Part shown: positions 42,130 to 50,024 of the stretch, one piece after another
How positions within the stretch are numbered: position 1 is the stretch's first letter
Layout: every line of letters begins with the position of its first letter
Source: Paenibacillus timonensis
GTDB lineage: Bacteria; Bacillota; Bacilli; Paenibacillales; Paenibacillaceae
NCBI RefSeq assembly: GCF_022427145.1
Contig: NZ_JAKSXN010000017.1
Span: 22,652-86,651, forward strand
DNA: 64,000 nucleotides
Direction of reading: 5' to 3'
The notes under the pieces: generated by a model
Seen by the model: the letters and a program-made list of their open reading frames with translations, nothing else
Databases searched by the model: none
What the model was told of the DNA's origin: nothing
Translations under genes and position numbers: made by a program

Positions 42130-43569
42130 GTGAGCAAAACCATCGCGGTGATCGGCGGAGGGATATCCGGGTTAAGCGCGGCTTATTACGCACGGAAATG
42201 GCTTCGCGAACGGCGGATCGATGCCGAAATTACGATCATAGAGCAAGCGGACCGGTTAGGCGGTAAAATCCGCACCTTACGCCGGGACGGTTTTACGATA
42301 GAGCAAGGCCCCGATTCTTTCATCGCGCGAAAAGCGGCCGTGCTGGAGCTGACGAAGGAGTTGGGTTTGGAGCATTTATTGGTCGGAACGAATCCGTTGG
42401 CCAAAAAGAACTACATTCTGCATCGCGGCCGGTTTCATCCGATGCCGCCGGGGCTGATGCTTGGCATTCCGACGCAAATGTGGCCGATGGTCAAAACGGG
42501 CCTGCTGTCGCCGGCAGGCAAGTTGCGCGCGGCCTTGGATCTGTTGCTGCCGGCCAAACGAGGTAGCGAGGACGAAGCGCTGGGCGGGTTTATCCGCCGC
42601 CGGCTGGGCCGCGAGGTGCTGGAAAACATGACGGAGCCGCTGCTTGCCGGCATTTATGCCGGAGATACGGCAGAACTCAGCTTAAAGGCGACGTTCCCCC
42701 AATTTATGGAGATGGAGCAACGGCATCGCAGCTTGATCCTCGGCCTTCTGGCGAGCAAAAAACAACCGCCGCCCAAACCGCTGGCCGGGCTGCCGAAAGC
42801 GGCGTCAAGCAGCATGTTCCTGACGCTGCAAGGCGGATTAACCGTGCTGACGGACGCCTTAGCCGATGCGCTTCAAGGCGAACGCGTGATCACGGGCCAA
42901 GCGGTGACCGGGCTGAACAAGCGAGCCGATCGCTACGAATTGGAGTTAAGCGGAGGCGAACGCCTGGAGGCGGACGGCGTCATCGTGGCGACGCCGGCTT
43001 TTGCTGCGGCAAGCCTGCTCCATGAGCAGCTTCCTGCATCGGCCAGCCTGGAGCAAATCCGCTACGTTTCGGTCGCGAATCTGGCGTTCGCTTACCGGCG
43101 GGAAGAGGTTGCGCACGATTTGAACGGCTCTGGGGTGCTGATCCCGCGCGGCGAAGGGCGAATGATTACGGCCATCACGTGGACTTCGTCCAAATGGCTG
43201 CACGCGGCACCGGAAGGCCGCGTGCTCCTGCGCACGTACATCGGACGCCTCGGGGACCAGGCCTGGACGGGGCTGCAGGAACCGGAAGTCCGCCGCCGCG
43301 TGGCCGCGGAATTGGAGGATTTGATGGGAATTCAGGCTGAACCGCTATTTTGCGAAATGTCCGCTTTGCCCGAGTCGATGCCGCAATATCCGGTCGGTCA
43401 CATGGAGCGCCTGCAGGCGCTGCGCGGCGAGTTGGAGCGGACGATGCCCGGCGTCCTGTTATGCGGAGCGGGATACGGCGGAGTCGGCATTCCCGATTGC
43501 ATTCGCCAAGGCAAGGAAGCGGCGGAGGCCATGTTAACCTGGTTAGGAGATGAACCGATATGCAAATGA
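42130..43569 (+). CDS. hemY: Coproporphyrinogen/protoporphyrinogen oxidase HemY (CgoX)
   Basis: A 479-residue flavoprotein with the dinucleotide fold IAVIGGGISGLSAAYYARKW, the EQADRLGGKIRT motif, IEQGPDSF and the C-terminal GAGYGGVGIPDCIRQGKEAAE. In Bacillota this enzyme oxidises coproporphyrinogen III in the coproporphyrin-dependent haem pathway, using O2 in characterised cases. GTG 42130 has AAGGAGG 11 nt upstream; an earlier ATG frame lacks a site. It overlaps the radical SAM gene by 10 bp. The Fnr-type dyad upstream suggests anaerobic induction. Other hem genes are not in this window. Confidence 0.93.
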   Translation: MSKTIAVIGGGISGLSAAYYARKWLRERRIDAEITIIEQADRLGGKIRTLRRDGFTIEQGPDSFIARKAAVLELTKELGLEHLLVGTNPLAKKNYILHRGRFHPMPPGLMLGIPTQMWPMVKTGLLSPAGKLRAALDLLLPAKRGSEDEALGGFIRRRLGREVLENMTEPLLAGIYAGDTAELSLKATFPQFMEMEQRHRSLILGLLASKKQPPPKPLAGLPKAASSSMFLTLQGGLTVLTDALADALQGERVITGQAVTGLNKRADRYELELSGGERLEADGVIVATPAFAAASLLHEQLPASASLEQIRYVSVANLAFAYRREEVAHDLNGSGVLIPRGEGRMITAITWTSSKWLHAAPEGRVLLRTYIGRLGDQAWTGLQEPEVRRRVAAELEDLMGIQAEPLFCEMSALPESMPQYPVGHMERLQALRGELERTMPGVLLCGAGYGGVGIPDCIRQGKEAAEAMLTWLGDEPICK

Positions 43570-44666
43570 TTCAGCATAAAGATTACAACGTGAATCCCTT
43601 TATCGTGATTTGGGAGGTGACGAGAGCTTGCGCACTGAAATGCTTGCACTGCCGGGCGGAAGCCCAATATCGCTCTGACCCCAGGCAACTGACCTTCGAG
43701 GAGGGCAAGAAGCTGATCGACGGGATCGCGGAAATGGACGATCCGCTTTTCGTATTTACCGGCGGCGATCCGCTCATGCGTCCGGATTTGTTTGACCTGG
43801 CACGGTATGCGATCCATGAGAAAGGCCTGCCTGTGTCCATGACCCCGAGTGCCACGCCGAGGGTCACCTTTTCCGCCGTAAGTAAAGCGAAGGAGGTTGG
43901 TCTATCCCGATGGGCATTCAGCCTCGATGGCTCCTCCGCGGAGATTCATGATCATTTTCGCGGCACGCCGGGTTCTTTTGAGATGACAATGAAAGGAATC
44001 GGGTATTTGCAGCAACTGGAGGTCCCGATTCAGATCAATACGACGGTGTCTCGCTATAACCTGGACGATCTGCCGCGGATCGCGGAAACGGTCAAGGGAA
44101 TGGGCGCCGTGCTTTGGAGCGTGTTTTTCCTCGTACCGACGGGGCGGGGGATGGTGAAAGACATGATTTCTCCGGAAGAGCACGAGCAGGTGATGATATG
44201 GCTGGCCCGCTTGCAGCGGGAGATGCCTTACGGGATCAAAGCGACGGAAGCGCCCCATTACCGCCGCGTGTTTATGCAGCAGCAGAAGCTGAACATGGAT
44301 GCCGGAGCGGTAATCGCGGCGTCGCCAAAACGCAAGGACGTGCTTGGCCGTTCCCCCAAAGGCGTAAATGACGGAGACGGCTTCGTGTTCATCAGCCACA
44401 TTGGCGAGGTGTATCCAAGCGGCTTCCTGCCGGTCAACTGTGGAAACGTCCGGGAAGCTTCACTGGTGGAAATTTACCGCAATTCACCAATCCTTCAGGA
44501 GCTGAGAGACAAATCCTTGCTCAAGGGCAAATGCGGCGTTTGCGAATTCAAGGAGCTGTGCGGCGGTTCCAGGGCAAGGGCTTATGCGGTCACGGGCGAC
44601 TATTTGGAAAGCGACCCGTATTGCTCCTACATTCCACGGGGCTACCGAAGCGAGGAGCCGCAGTGA
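43560..44666 (+). CDS. Radical SAM/SPASM protein, NirJ/AhbD-like
   Basis: The 368-residue protein has the cluster motif CALKCLHCRAEA (CxxxCxxC), GGDPL as the GGE-like segment, and a C-terminal SPASM cluster CGVCEFKELCGGSRARAYA...DPYC. This combination is shared with the haem-pathway enzymes NirJ and AhbD and with peptide-modifying radical SAM proteins. It overlaps hemY by 10 bp and belongs to its operon, so a role in haem or tetrapyrrole modification is the best guess. ATG 43560 is the only start that fits. Confidence 0.85.
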   Translation: MQMIQHKDYNVNPFIVIWEVTRACALKCLHCRAEAQYRSDPRQLTFEEGKKLIDGIAEMDDPLFVFTGGDPLMRPDLFDLARYAIHEKGLPVSMTPSATPRVTFSAVSKAKEVGLSRWAFSLDGSSAEIHDHFRGTPGSFEMTMKGIGYLQQLEVPIQINTTVSRYNLDDLPRIAETVKGMGAVLWSVFFLVPTGRGMVKDMISPEEHEQVMIWLARLQREMPYGIKATEAPHYRRVFMQQQKLNMDAGAVIAASPKRKDVLGRSPKGVNDGDGFVFISHIGEVYPSGFLPVNCGNVREASLVEIYRNSPILQELRDKSLLKGKCGVCEFKELCGGSRARAYAVTGDYLESDPYCSYIPRGYRSEEPQ

Positions 44667-44683
44667 ACGCATTCGAGCAATGC

Positions 44684-44717
44684 AAAAAGGAGGCCGGGCG
44701 GCCTCCTTTTTATTTTT
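44684..44717 (+). terminator. Terminator between radical SAM gene and DUF2249 operon
   Basis: AAAAAGGAGGCCG pairs with CGGCCTCCTTTTT, then ATTTTTTT. It is symmetric enough to serve both converging units. Confidence 0.92.
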
Positions 44718-44739
44718 TTAGAGAGAAGCGGGTTAGTGA

Positions 44740-44976
44740 TCAGGATGGAATCGGTTCAAACGTCACTTTCCAATGATCCTCTGCCAATTGTTCGCTAACA
44801 TGGCTGTAGCCCTTTCTTTCCAGCACCTTCAGAAGCGGGACGGGATTCATGGTGGCATGCAACACGAAGATGTCGCCTTCTTCCAGCTTGCCGACGCTGT
44901 CCATGATCACGCTGAACGGCTCCTCGCCTCGGCGAAGAATCGGACGCACGTCGAGTTCTACCGTGCGGTTATGCAT
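44740..44976 (-). CDS. DUF2249 protein
   Basis: The 78-residue protein matches the DUF2249 pattern: VELDVRPILRRGEEPFSVIM, LEEGDIFVLHATMNPVPLLKVLERKGYSH and a terminal WKVTFEP. DUF2249 proteins often lie beside denitrification or hemerythrin-type NO-response genes; the function is unknown. ATG 44976 overlaps the upstream stop as TAATG and has GGAGG about 10 nt before it. It is the last gene of the operon starting at 45587. Confidence 0.85.
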   Translation of the reverse strand: MHNRTVELDVRPILRRGEEPFSVIMDSVGKLEEGDIFVLHATMNPVPLLKVLERKGYSHVSEQLAEDHWKVTFEPIPS

Positions 44977-45335
44977 TACGCCGTCACCTCCATATCGGTT
45001 CGTTCGGTTGCGAACGCTTGGCATAGACGTGCCGCGCTGCTAAGTCCCTTCATGCCGCCGTACAGCGTATAGAAGAACGAGTCCGGCGCATCCAGCGAGA
45101 AGGATAAGTATTGCTTCGGATCGATCCCAAGCATGTGTTCGAACAAGGCGGCGGTATCATATGCGTAGAAACAGAAATACGTGTATTGAAATTCCGGCAT
45201 TTTTTCGGCGATCGCGAGGACTTCGCCGGCGTATCGTTCAAGGTTGCTCTCCGCTTCTTCGATCATGCGCAAAGCGTCCTCCAGCTCGACGGCGATTCGG
45301 ATCGTCTTGTCGTCGATAACCGTAATCGTGGCCAT
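44976..45335 (-). CDS. Unknown protein between two DUF2249 genes
   Basis: The 119-residue soluble protein (MATITVIDDKTIRIAVELED, then a helix rich in Glu, and YFCFYAYDTAALFEHMLGID) belongs to no family I recognise. It overlaps the next DUF2249 gene by 1 base (TAATG) and follows the first by 18 bp, so it is part of the same unit. AGGGGGGAATGCCC precedes ATG 45335. Shared transcription suggests it works with the DUF2249 proteins. Confidence 0.75.
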   Translation of the reverse strand: MATITVIDDKTIRIAVELEDALRMIEEAESNLERYAGEVLAIAEKMPEFQYTYFCFYAYDTAALFEHMLGIDPKQYLSFSLDAPDSFFYTLYGGMKGLSSAARLCQAFATERTDMEVTA

Positions 45336-45353
45336 AGGGCATTCCCCCCTGCT

Positions 45354-45587
45354 TTAATTTTTGCCGATCTTCACCTGGAACATCTCCGGCCCTTGCTCAA
45401 TGTACTCCCAAGTAAAACCGCCGGGATGCATCGCTTCGAACTGAAAACGAAGAGGCACCGGGTCGTGGTCGTTGATCAGCAGCATCGCTTCTCCGGGCTC
45501 CAAGGAATTAAAAGCGGCAAAAATCGTCTTATGCTTGAGCTGCGGCGGATATTCGGTGGCGTTGACGGTAGCTTTAAATTGACTCAT
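45354..45587 (-). CDS. DUF2249 protein, first gene of the operon
   Basis: The 77-residue protein (MSQFKATVNATEYPPQLKHK, FAAFNSLEPGEAMLLINDHD and PVPLRFQFEAM) has the DUF2249 core. ATG 45587 is preceded by GGGAGGACTTCTC; a longer frame start at 45602 lacks a site. It is the promoter-proximal gene of a three-gene minus-strand unit driven by an Fnr-type promoter at 45629-45671. Confidence 0.85.
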   Translation of the reverse strand: MSQFKATVNATEYPPQLKHKTIFAAFNSLEPGEAMLLINDHDPVPLRFQFEAMHPGGFTWEYIEQGPEMFQVKIGKN

Positions 45588-45628
45588 GAGAAGTCCTCCC
45601 AAAATTTAAAATTTGATGATTCGACCTC

Positions 45629-45671
45629 ATTATATCAACGGGATGGGGAGGGATTGTGATATCAGTCACAA
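45629..45671 (-). promoter_or_regulatory. Fnr-type promoter of the DUF2249 operon
   Basis: TTGTGATATCAGTCACAA (45654-45671) is a perfect dyad matching TGTGA-N6-TCACA. On the minus strand a perfect TATAAT lies at 45634-45629, giving a start near 45621 and the dyad at -41.5. Confidence 0.8.
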
Positions 45672-45724
45672 GGTGCGCGGCGGCGAAAATTTCCCCGCAA
45701 ATTTGTCCGGAAGCCGCCATGGTT

Positions 45725-45769
45725 CCAGTGACTCCTGTCACTGGGACGCCTGAACCGGGTGATTATAAT
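45725..45769 (+). promoter_or_regulatory. Fnr-type promoter of ywiC
   Basis: CCAGTGACTCCTGTCACTGG (45725-45744) is a perfect 20-bp palindrome containing AGTGA-N6-TCACT. TATAAT follows at 45764-45769, so the start lies near 45776 and the dyad centre (45734.5) at -41.5. Confidence 0.8.
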
Positions 45770-45819
45770 GTCCGTAAATTTAGACTTGAGGGTTGATGTT
45801 AAAGGAGGAACCGATTACG

Positions 45820-46548
45820 TTGCGTATTCGAGATTATATTCCAAATCAACACGGAGCCTGGGCCATGCTGATCGTCCCGTTTCTGTTCGGCATGCTTGCC
45901 TCTGCCCCCGGAGCGATCCACGGATTGCTGTTTGTTTGCTGGCTGCTGGTTTATTTGTTTATGTTCCCCTTGCTGCAGTGGATTCGGATGGGAAAAGCCA
46001 AAGCCGCCCGCTACCGCAAGCCGCTGCTTTTCTATGGGGCTCTGTTGGTCCCTGCGGCGCTCATTCTGGTCCTGCTCCGTCCCGCCGTTCTGACGATGGC
46101 GCTCCTTTTTGTTCCCTTGTTCGCGGTGAATGCCCTCTATGCCAAGCGTAAACGCGAACGTGCCTTGCTGAACGACATTGCGGCGATCGTGCAGTTCAGC
46201 CTCATGGTGTTTATCTCCTATCAGCTTGGCGGGGGGACCGATTTTCGGCTGGCGATGGAATTATTCTTGATTAGTATCGGGTATTTCATCGGTACGGCTT
46301 TTTACGTCAAAACGATCATCCGTGAGCGCAACAACAAGCGGTTTTATTTCTACTCCGTGGCTTACCATCTGATGTTGGCGATCTTGGCCCTATGGCTGCT
46401 CTCCCCTGCGCCGTGGATTGCCGCCATCCTTCTGCTTGCCAGGGCTGTCTGGTTTCCGCGTACGGGAATCACGGCCAAGCAGTCTGGCATGCTGGAAATT
46501 GTCTATTCTGTTATCGTCCTTGCCGCCGTCTGGATGACCTACGCCTGA
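45820..46548 (+). CDS. ywiC: YwiC-like membrane protein
   Basis: The 242-residue polytopic protein begins RIRDYIPNQHGAWAMLIVPF, the YwiC family start, and has about seven helices. In B. subtilis ywiC lies in the nar/fnr region; its function is unknown. The start is TTG 45820 with AAGGAGG 10-11 nt upstream; an in-frame ATG at 45796 lies just ahead of that ribosome site. The Fnr-type promoter at 45725 fits the same anaerobic context. It is divergent from the DUF2249 operon. Confidence 0.9.
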   Translation: MRIRDYIPNQHGAWAMLIVPFLFGMLASAPGAIHGLLFVCWLLVYLFMFPLLQWIRMGKAKAARYRKPLLFYGALLVPAALILVLLRPAVLTMALLFVPLFAVNALYAKRKRERALLNDIAAIVQFSLMVFISYQLGGGTDFRLAMELFLISIGYFIGTAFYVKTIIRERNNKRFYFYSVAYHLMLAILALWLLSPAPWIAAILLLARAVWFPRTGITAKQSGMLEIVYSVIVLAAVWMTYA

Positions 46549-46600
46549 AGGTGTATAATGGATACAGAATAGTACAGATTCGGGCAGGGGGGTATAACAG

Positions 46601-47935
46601 TTGGAGGGACCGGAAGAAAGCGTCACAAAACACGAACAGCTGCTCCAGCATATCGAAGGACTGAAAATCGGGACGAAAATATCCGTACGCAAGCTGGCCA
46701 AAGCGCTGGGGGTTAGCGAAGGCACCGCCTACCGCGCGGTGAAGGAAGCGGAGAATCTCGGCATCGTCATTACGAAGGAACGGATCGGCACGGTTCGCGT
46801 GGAGAAGAAGCCGAGAAACATCTCCGACCAGTTAACCTTTGGCGACGTGGTCGACATCGTCGAGGGCCATGTGCTCGGCGGCGGCGAAGGATTGGACAAA
46901 ACGCTGAACAAGTACGTGATCGGCGCGATGAAAATCGACGCCATGGCGAGATATATCGACGCCGGCAGCCTGTTGATCATCGGGAACCGCGATAATGCCC
47001 ATTCGCTGGCCCTGGAGCAAGGCGCCGGCGTGCTGATCACCGGGGGCTTCGGGACGAGCCGGGAAGTCAAGTCGTTGGCGGACAAGCTGTCATTGCCGAT
47101 CATCTCTTCGCGCCATGATACGTTTACCGTCGCTTCGATGATTAACCGTGCGTTGTTCGACCGTTTGATCAAGAAGAAGATCATGCTGGTGGAAGACATC
47201 GTCAGCCGCAAGCCGCGGGTGAATATGCTGAAGGCGACTAGCAACATTTCCGATTTTGATCAGCTGTCCTTGGAGACGGGGCATCAGCATTTTCCGGTCG
47301 TAGACGAGTGGAACCGGGTCATCGGCATCGTCAGCCGCAAAAATGTCGAGGAGCTCAGCGGCGACCAGGCGATTGAGAAATGCATGACCCGCCATCCGAT
47401 TACCGTCGGCCTGCAGACGTCGCTCGCTTCCGCGGCGCAAATCATGGTATGGGAAGGGATCGATTTCTTGCCGGTCGTGGACCGCAACCGGAAGCTGGTC
47501 TCGTCGGTGACGCGCCGCGAGGTGCTGCAGGCGATGCGGGACGTACGCAATCAGCCGCAGTTGGGCGAAACGTTCGAGCATTTGATGTGGAACGGGTTCG
47601 CCGAGGAGCGGGACGAAGCGGGGAAATTATTTTTTCGCGGGATGATCACGCCGCAGATGTCGACGGACCTGGGGACGATCTCGCACGGAGTCCTGACCTC
47701 GCTGATGACCCAAGCCGGGCTTCGCGCGGCCAAGGACACCAGCGGCGGCGACTTTGTCGTCGACAACATCACCACTTATTTCGTGCGTCCGGTGCAAATC
47801 GAAAACCCGGTCGTCATCACCCCCGTGTTGCTGGAGATGAGCCGCCGGGCTTGCAAGCTGGAAATCATGTTAACCTATCAGGAATCTCTCATCTCCAAAG
47901 CGGTCATGACGCTGCAGTCGATCGACCACGCGTGA
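46601..47935 (+). CDS. ytoI: DRTGG-CBS-hotdog regulator-like protein YtoI
   Basis: The 444-residue protein has four parts: a winged-helix region (about 10-70; ISVRKLAKALGVSEGTAYRA), a DRTGG domain (85-200; VIGAMKIDAMARYID), a CBS pair (205-320; FPVVDEWNRVIGIVSRKNVE, FLPVVDRNRKLVSSVTRREV) and a C-terminal hotdog thioesterase-like domain (325-440). The order is that of B. subtilis YtoI. It may sense a nucleotide through the CBS pair and regulate transcription. TTG 46601 has AGGGGGG 8 nt upstream. A terminator follows at 47973. Confidence 0.93.
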   Translation: MEGPEESVTKHEQLLQHIEGLKIGTKISVRKLAKALGVSEGTAYRAVKEAENLGIVITKERIGTVRVEKKPRNISDQLTFGDVVDIVEGHVLGGGEGLDKTLNKYVIGAMKIDAMARYIDAGSLLIIGNRDNAHSLALEQGAGVLITGGFGTSREVKSLADKLSLPIISSRHDTFTVASMINRALFDRLIKKKIMLVEDIVSRKPRVNMLKATSNISDFDQLSLETGHQHFPVVDEWNRVIGIVSRKNVEELSGDQAIEKCMTRHPITVGLQTSLASAAQIMVWEGIDFLPVVDRNRKLVSSVTRREVLQAMRDVRNQPQLGETFEHLMWNGFAEERDEAGKLFFRGMITPQMSTDLGTISHGVLTSLMTQAGLRAAKDTSGGDFVVDNITTYFVRPVQIENPVVITPVLLEMSRRACKLEIMLTYQESLISKAVMTLQSIDHA

Positions 47936-47972
47936 GCCGGCCGTATTTGAAACGGCCTGCAGATGAGGCGGC

Positions 47973-48020
47973 GGGATAACCTGACAGCCGGGAGGCCGGC
48001 GGGCGGGTTATCCCTGTTTT
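47973..48020 (+). terminator. Terminator after ytoI
   Basis: GGGATAACC pairs with GGTTATCCC around a GC-rich loop, followed by TGTTTTTG. It overlaps the ytpI stop on the other strand. Confidence 0.75.
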
Positions 48021-48307
48021 TGCCTTGCATACAAACCGTGGTTGCGGAGGCCGGCAAAAATATTGAACGCCCCCAGCACCATAAACACGGCACCGATGAC
48101 AACCCGAAGCGTCGAGCCGCTGAACAGGAACATCTGGATGAGGGCCAGGATGATCAGCATCACGCCCATGCTGATGTTCATCTTGGCGGCAGCCATCCCC
48201 CGCGTCTGCGGATCAAGCGAACGCCGCGACTTAAAGCTGAAGAAAACCGAGCCCACGCAGCTGATGATCAAGATGGCGTAAAGGACGTATTGAATGGTTT
48301 GGATCAT
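48008..48307 (-). CDS. ytpI: YtpI-like membrane protein
   Basis: The 99-residue protein has three hydrophobic helices (YVLYAILIISCVGSVFFSF, ISMGVMLIILALIQMFLF, LRVVIGAVFMVLGAFNIFAG) and the linker FKSRRSLDPQTRGMAAAKMN. This matches YtpI, which is also next to ytoI in B. subtilis. Function unknown. AAAGGAGCTATGCACCCCA precedes the ATG. It converges with ytoI over a shared terminator. Confidence 0.88.
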   Translation of the reverse strand: MIQTIQYVLYAILIISCVGSVFFSFKSRRSLDPQTRGMAAAKMNISMGVMLIILALIQMFLFSGSTLRVVIGAVFMVLGAFNIFAGLRNHGLYARQKQG

Positions 48308-48363
48308 TGGGGTGCATAGCTCCTTTTATCGTATAGTAGAACCGCGCTTTAGCAGCAACGCCG

Positions 48364-48548
48364 AATTCCTGCAAAAATACAGTTTTTTTCGTTAATCAGG
48401 GCGTATTCCCGTGAATTCCTGCAAAAATACAGTTATTTTATTCGAAAAACACTTTTTTCGCCCATTTGATAATAAATTCCTGCATTTTTGCAGTTATTTA
48501 GCCAAGATCTCTTAAAATGGATAAAATTCCTGCACTTTTGCAGTTTTT
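48364..48548 (+). repeat. Four direct CTGCA-hairpin units
   Basis: AATTCCTGCA...(T)GCAGTT-like units start at 48364, 48414, 48475 and 48525, spaced 50, 61 and 50 bp. The last two (CTGCATTTTTGCAG, CTGCACTTTTGCAG) form clean hairpins followed by T-rich tails. No gene lies here. Confidence 0.65.
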
Positions 48549-48581
48549 TTGCTGTCGGAGTAGATTTTATATCCGGTTCAT

Positions 48582-48697
48582 TCCAAGTTAAGGTAAGCCC
48601 ACGTGAGCAGCGGAAAGCCCAGGTGAATCCAAGATTCGATGCCGAATTCACTTCTTTCGAATCCGCTTCGTGATCAAAATCCTTTTTTTAAACTACC
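48582..48697 (-). repeat. MITE-like repeat, copy 4 (truncated)
   Basis: Reverse-oriented element starting GGTAGTTTAAAAAAAGG on the minus strand, with the shared block around CGAAGCGGATTCG and GAATTC. Its distal part is missing before 48582. Confidence 0.65.
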
Positions 48698-48699
48698 AG

Positions 48700-48877
48700 T
48701 TCGATCAAAGTTAAAAAAACGGATTTTCAGCACCGAGAAGGTTGGATGAAGCTAGGGATTGAGCAGCGGAGCGTAGGTAAGCCTACGTGAGCAGCGGAAA
48801 GCCCGGGTGAATCCAAGATTCGATGCCGAATTCACTTCTTTCGAATCCGCTTCGTGATCAAAATCCTTTTTTTAATA
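48700..48877 (-). repeat. MITE-like repeat, copy 5
   Basis: Full-length reverse copy. It contains the hairpin CGTAGG-TAAG-CCTACG, a different base pair set from copies 1 and 2 at the same place. It fills the space between copy 4 and ytrI. Confidence 0.7.
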
Positions 48878-48899
48878 TCCTTTATTTTAGCATGATTTG

Positions 48900-49400
48900 C
48901 TAGAGACGAATATAGGGCCGCATATCCACCCAAACCTGCAACACCCCATCGCTGACCAGCATCGTCTTGATCTGGATCGAATATTCCTTGTCGCGGACGA
49001 CGTAGATTTTACGGTTTAGCAGCGTCCGGGCCATTTTGGCATCGGAGTCGATATCGAAAATATTCCGGCCCCGCAGCACCTCCAATTCGTTGTGAAGCTG
49101 CTCGGCGACTTCTTTGACCGCCAGCGAATCGAGCGGAGGATCGCGTTCCTCCACGCGGACCTTGATTTCTTTGATGACGGTCGAGCGGTTGTTGTATTTT
49201 TTCAGCGTTCGGATATCCTCTTCGGCCTGATGCAGCTGAATCGTAAGATCCTTGTTCTGGATCCAAAGCAAGTTGTAGCTTGTCTGATAAATGACGTTGT
49301 ATACGATACTGCCGATGACCATCCCGAAGATAAACACGGCAGTAAACTGCATGAACCTGCGAAAGCCCGTAAGCTTCGGCCGTTTCGCTTCCTCGGTCAT
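48900..49400 (-). CDS. ytrI: Sporulation membrane protein YtrI
   Basis: The 166-residue protein has one N-terminal helix (FMQFTAVFIFGMVIGSIVY) followed by a coiled coil (LTIQLHQAEEDIRTLKKYNN) and an alpha/beta C-terminal domain (LLNRKIYVVRDKEYSIQIKT). This fits YtrI, needed for efficient sporulation in B. subtilis. ATG 49400 overlaps the ytrH stop (ATGA), with GGGGAGG upstream; the translation products are probably coupled. A longer frame start lies inside ytrH. Confidence 0.9.
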   Translation of the reverse strand: MTEEAKRPKLTGFRRFMQFTAVFIFGMVIGSIVYNVIYQTSYNLLWIQNKDLTIQLHQAEEDIRTLKKYNNRSTVIKEIKVRVEERDPPLDSLAVKEVAEQLHNELEVLRGRNIFDIDSDAKMARTLLNRKIYVVRDKEYSIQIKTMLVSDGVLQVWVDMRPYIRL

Positions 49401-49726
49401 CCCCGGCCTCCCCCGCACATCCAGCGCACCAGCTCCGAACCCATATGGGCCCCGAGAAAGGCGAACAGCAGGTACAAGATCTGCTTGATGGCCGGTGACA
49501 GGTTCCCGTCAAAAAAATTGCTCTCGATGACCCGCATCGGGTCGATCGTGCCGCCTACGGCAGCGGCCAGCGCCCATATCTTAATGCGGTCGGCGATGTC
49601 CAGCATCGTATGCGTCGGCGGCTGCAGCGAAACGACGGCTCCGATGCCGCCGACCATGGCGCCCCCTACCACGATGCCGAAGGCGATGAAGAAATCCATG
49701 ACCGCTTTGGTTAAAAACGTACTCAT
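49397..49726 (-). CDS. ytrH: Sporulation protein YtrH
   Basis: The 109-residue membrane protein (MSTFLTKAVMDFFIAFGIVV, a Gly-rich helix GGAMVGGIGAVVSL and a C-terminal helix QILYLLFAFLGAHMGSELV) matches YtrH, a SigE-dependent sporulation protein. It is the first gene of the ytrHI pair and overlaps ytrI by 4 bp. GGGGCAAACGCGC precedes ATG 49726. It is divergent from dnaE, with MITE copy 3 between. Confidence 0.92.
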   Translation of the reverse strand: MSTFLTKAVMDFFIAFGIVVGGAMVGGIGAVVSLQPPTHTMLDIADRIKIWALAAAVGGTIDPMRVIESNFFDGNLSPAIKQILYLLFAFLGAHMGSELVRWMCGGGRG

Positions 49727-49813
49727 GCGCGTTTGCCCCTTTCCGAGGTTTGTCCGGTCTTTCTACCATTCTATGGGCGGGGCATCGCCATGTATGATAA
49801 AATATTCAATAAA

Positions 49814-49985
49814 GGTAGTTCAAAAGTCGACTTTTGATCGCGAAGTAATTCAGGGAGCGAATACGACATCGAATCTTGAATTCAACCGGTCGCTCTGTTG
49901 CTCACGTAGGTTTTTCCTACGCTCCGCTACTCACTCCCTAGTTTCATCCAACCTTATCGGCGCTGAAAAGTCGACGGTTAAACCT
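49814..49985 (+). repeat. MITE-like repeat, copy 3
   Basis: Starts GGTAGTTCAAAAGTCGAC and ends GTCGACGGTTAAACC, so the ends are inverted. The hairpin is CGTAGG-TTTTT-CCTACG. It lies 40 bp before dnaE, filling most of the ytrH-dnaE gap. Confidence 0.7.
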
Positions 49986-50024
49986 GATTTAGATTTGTGA
50001 ATTTAATCGAAAGGAAGGGATCGC

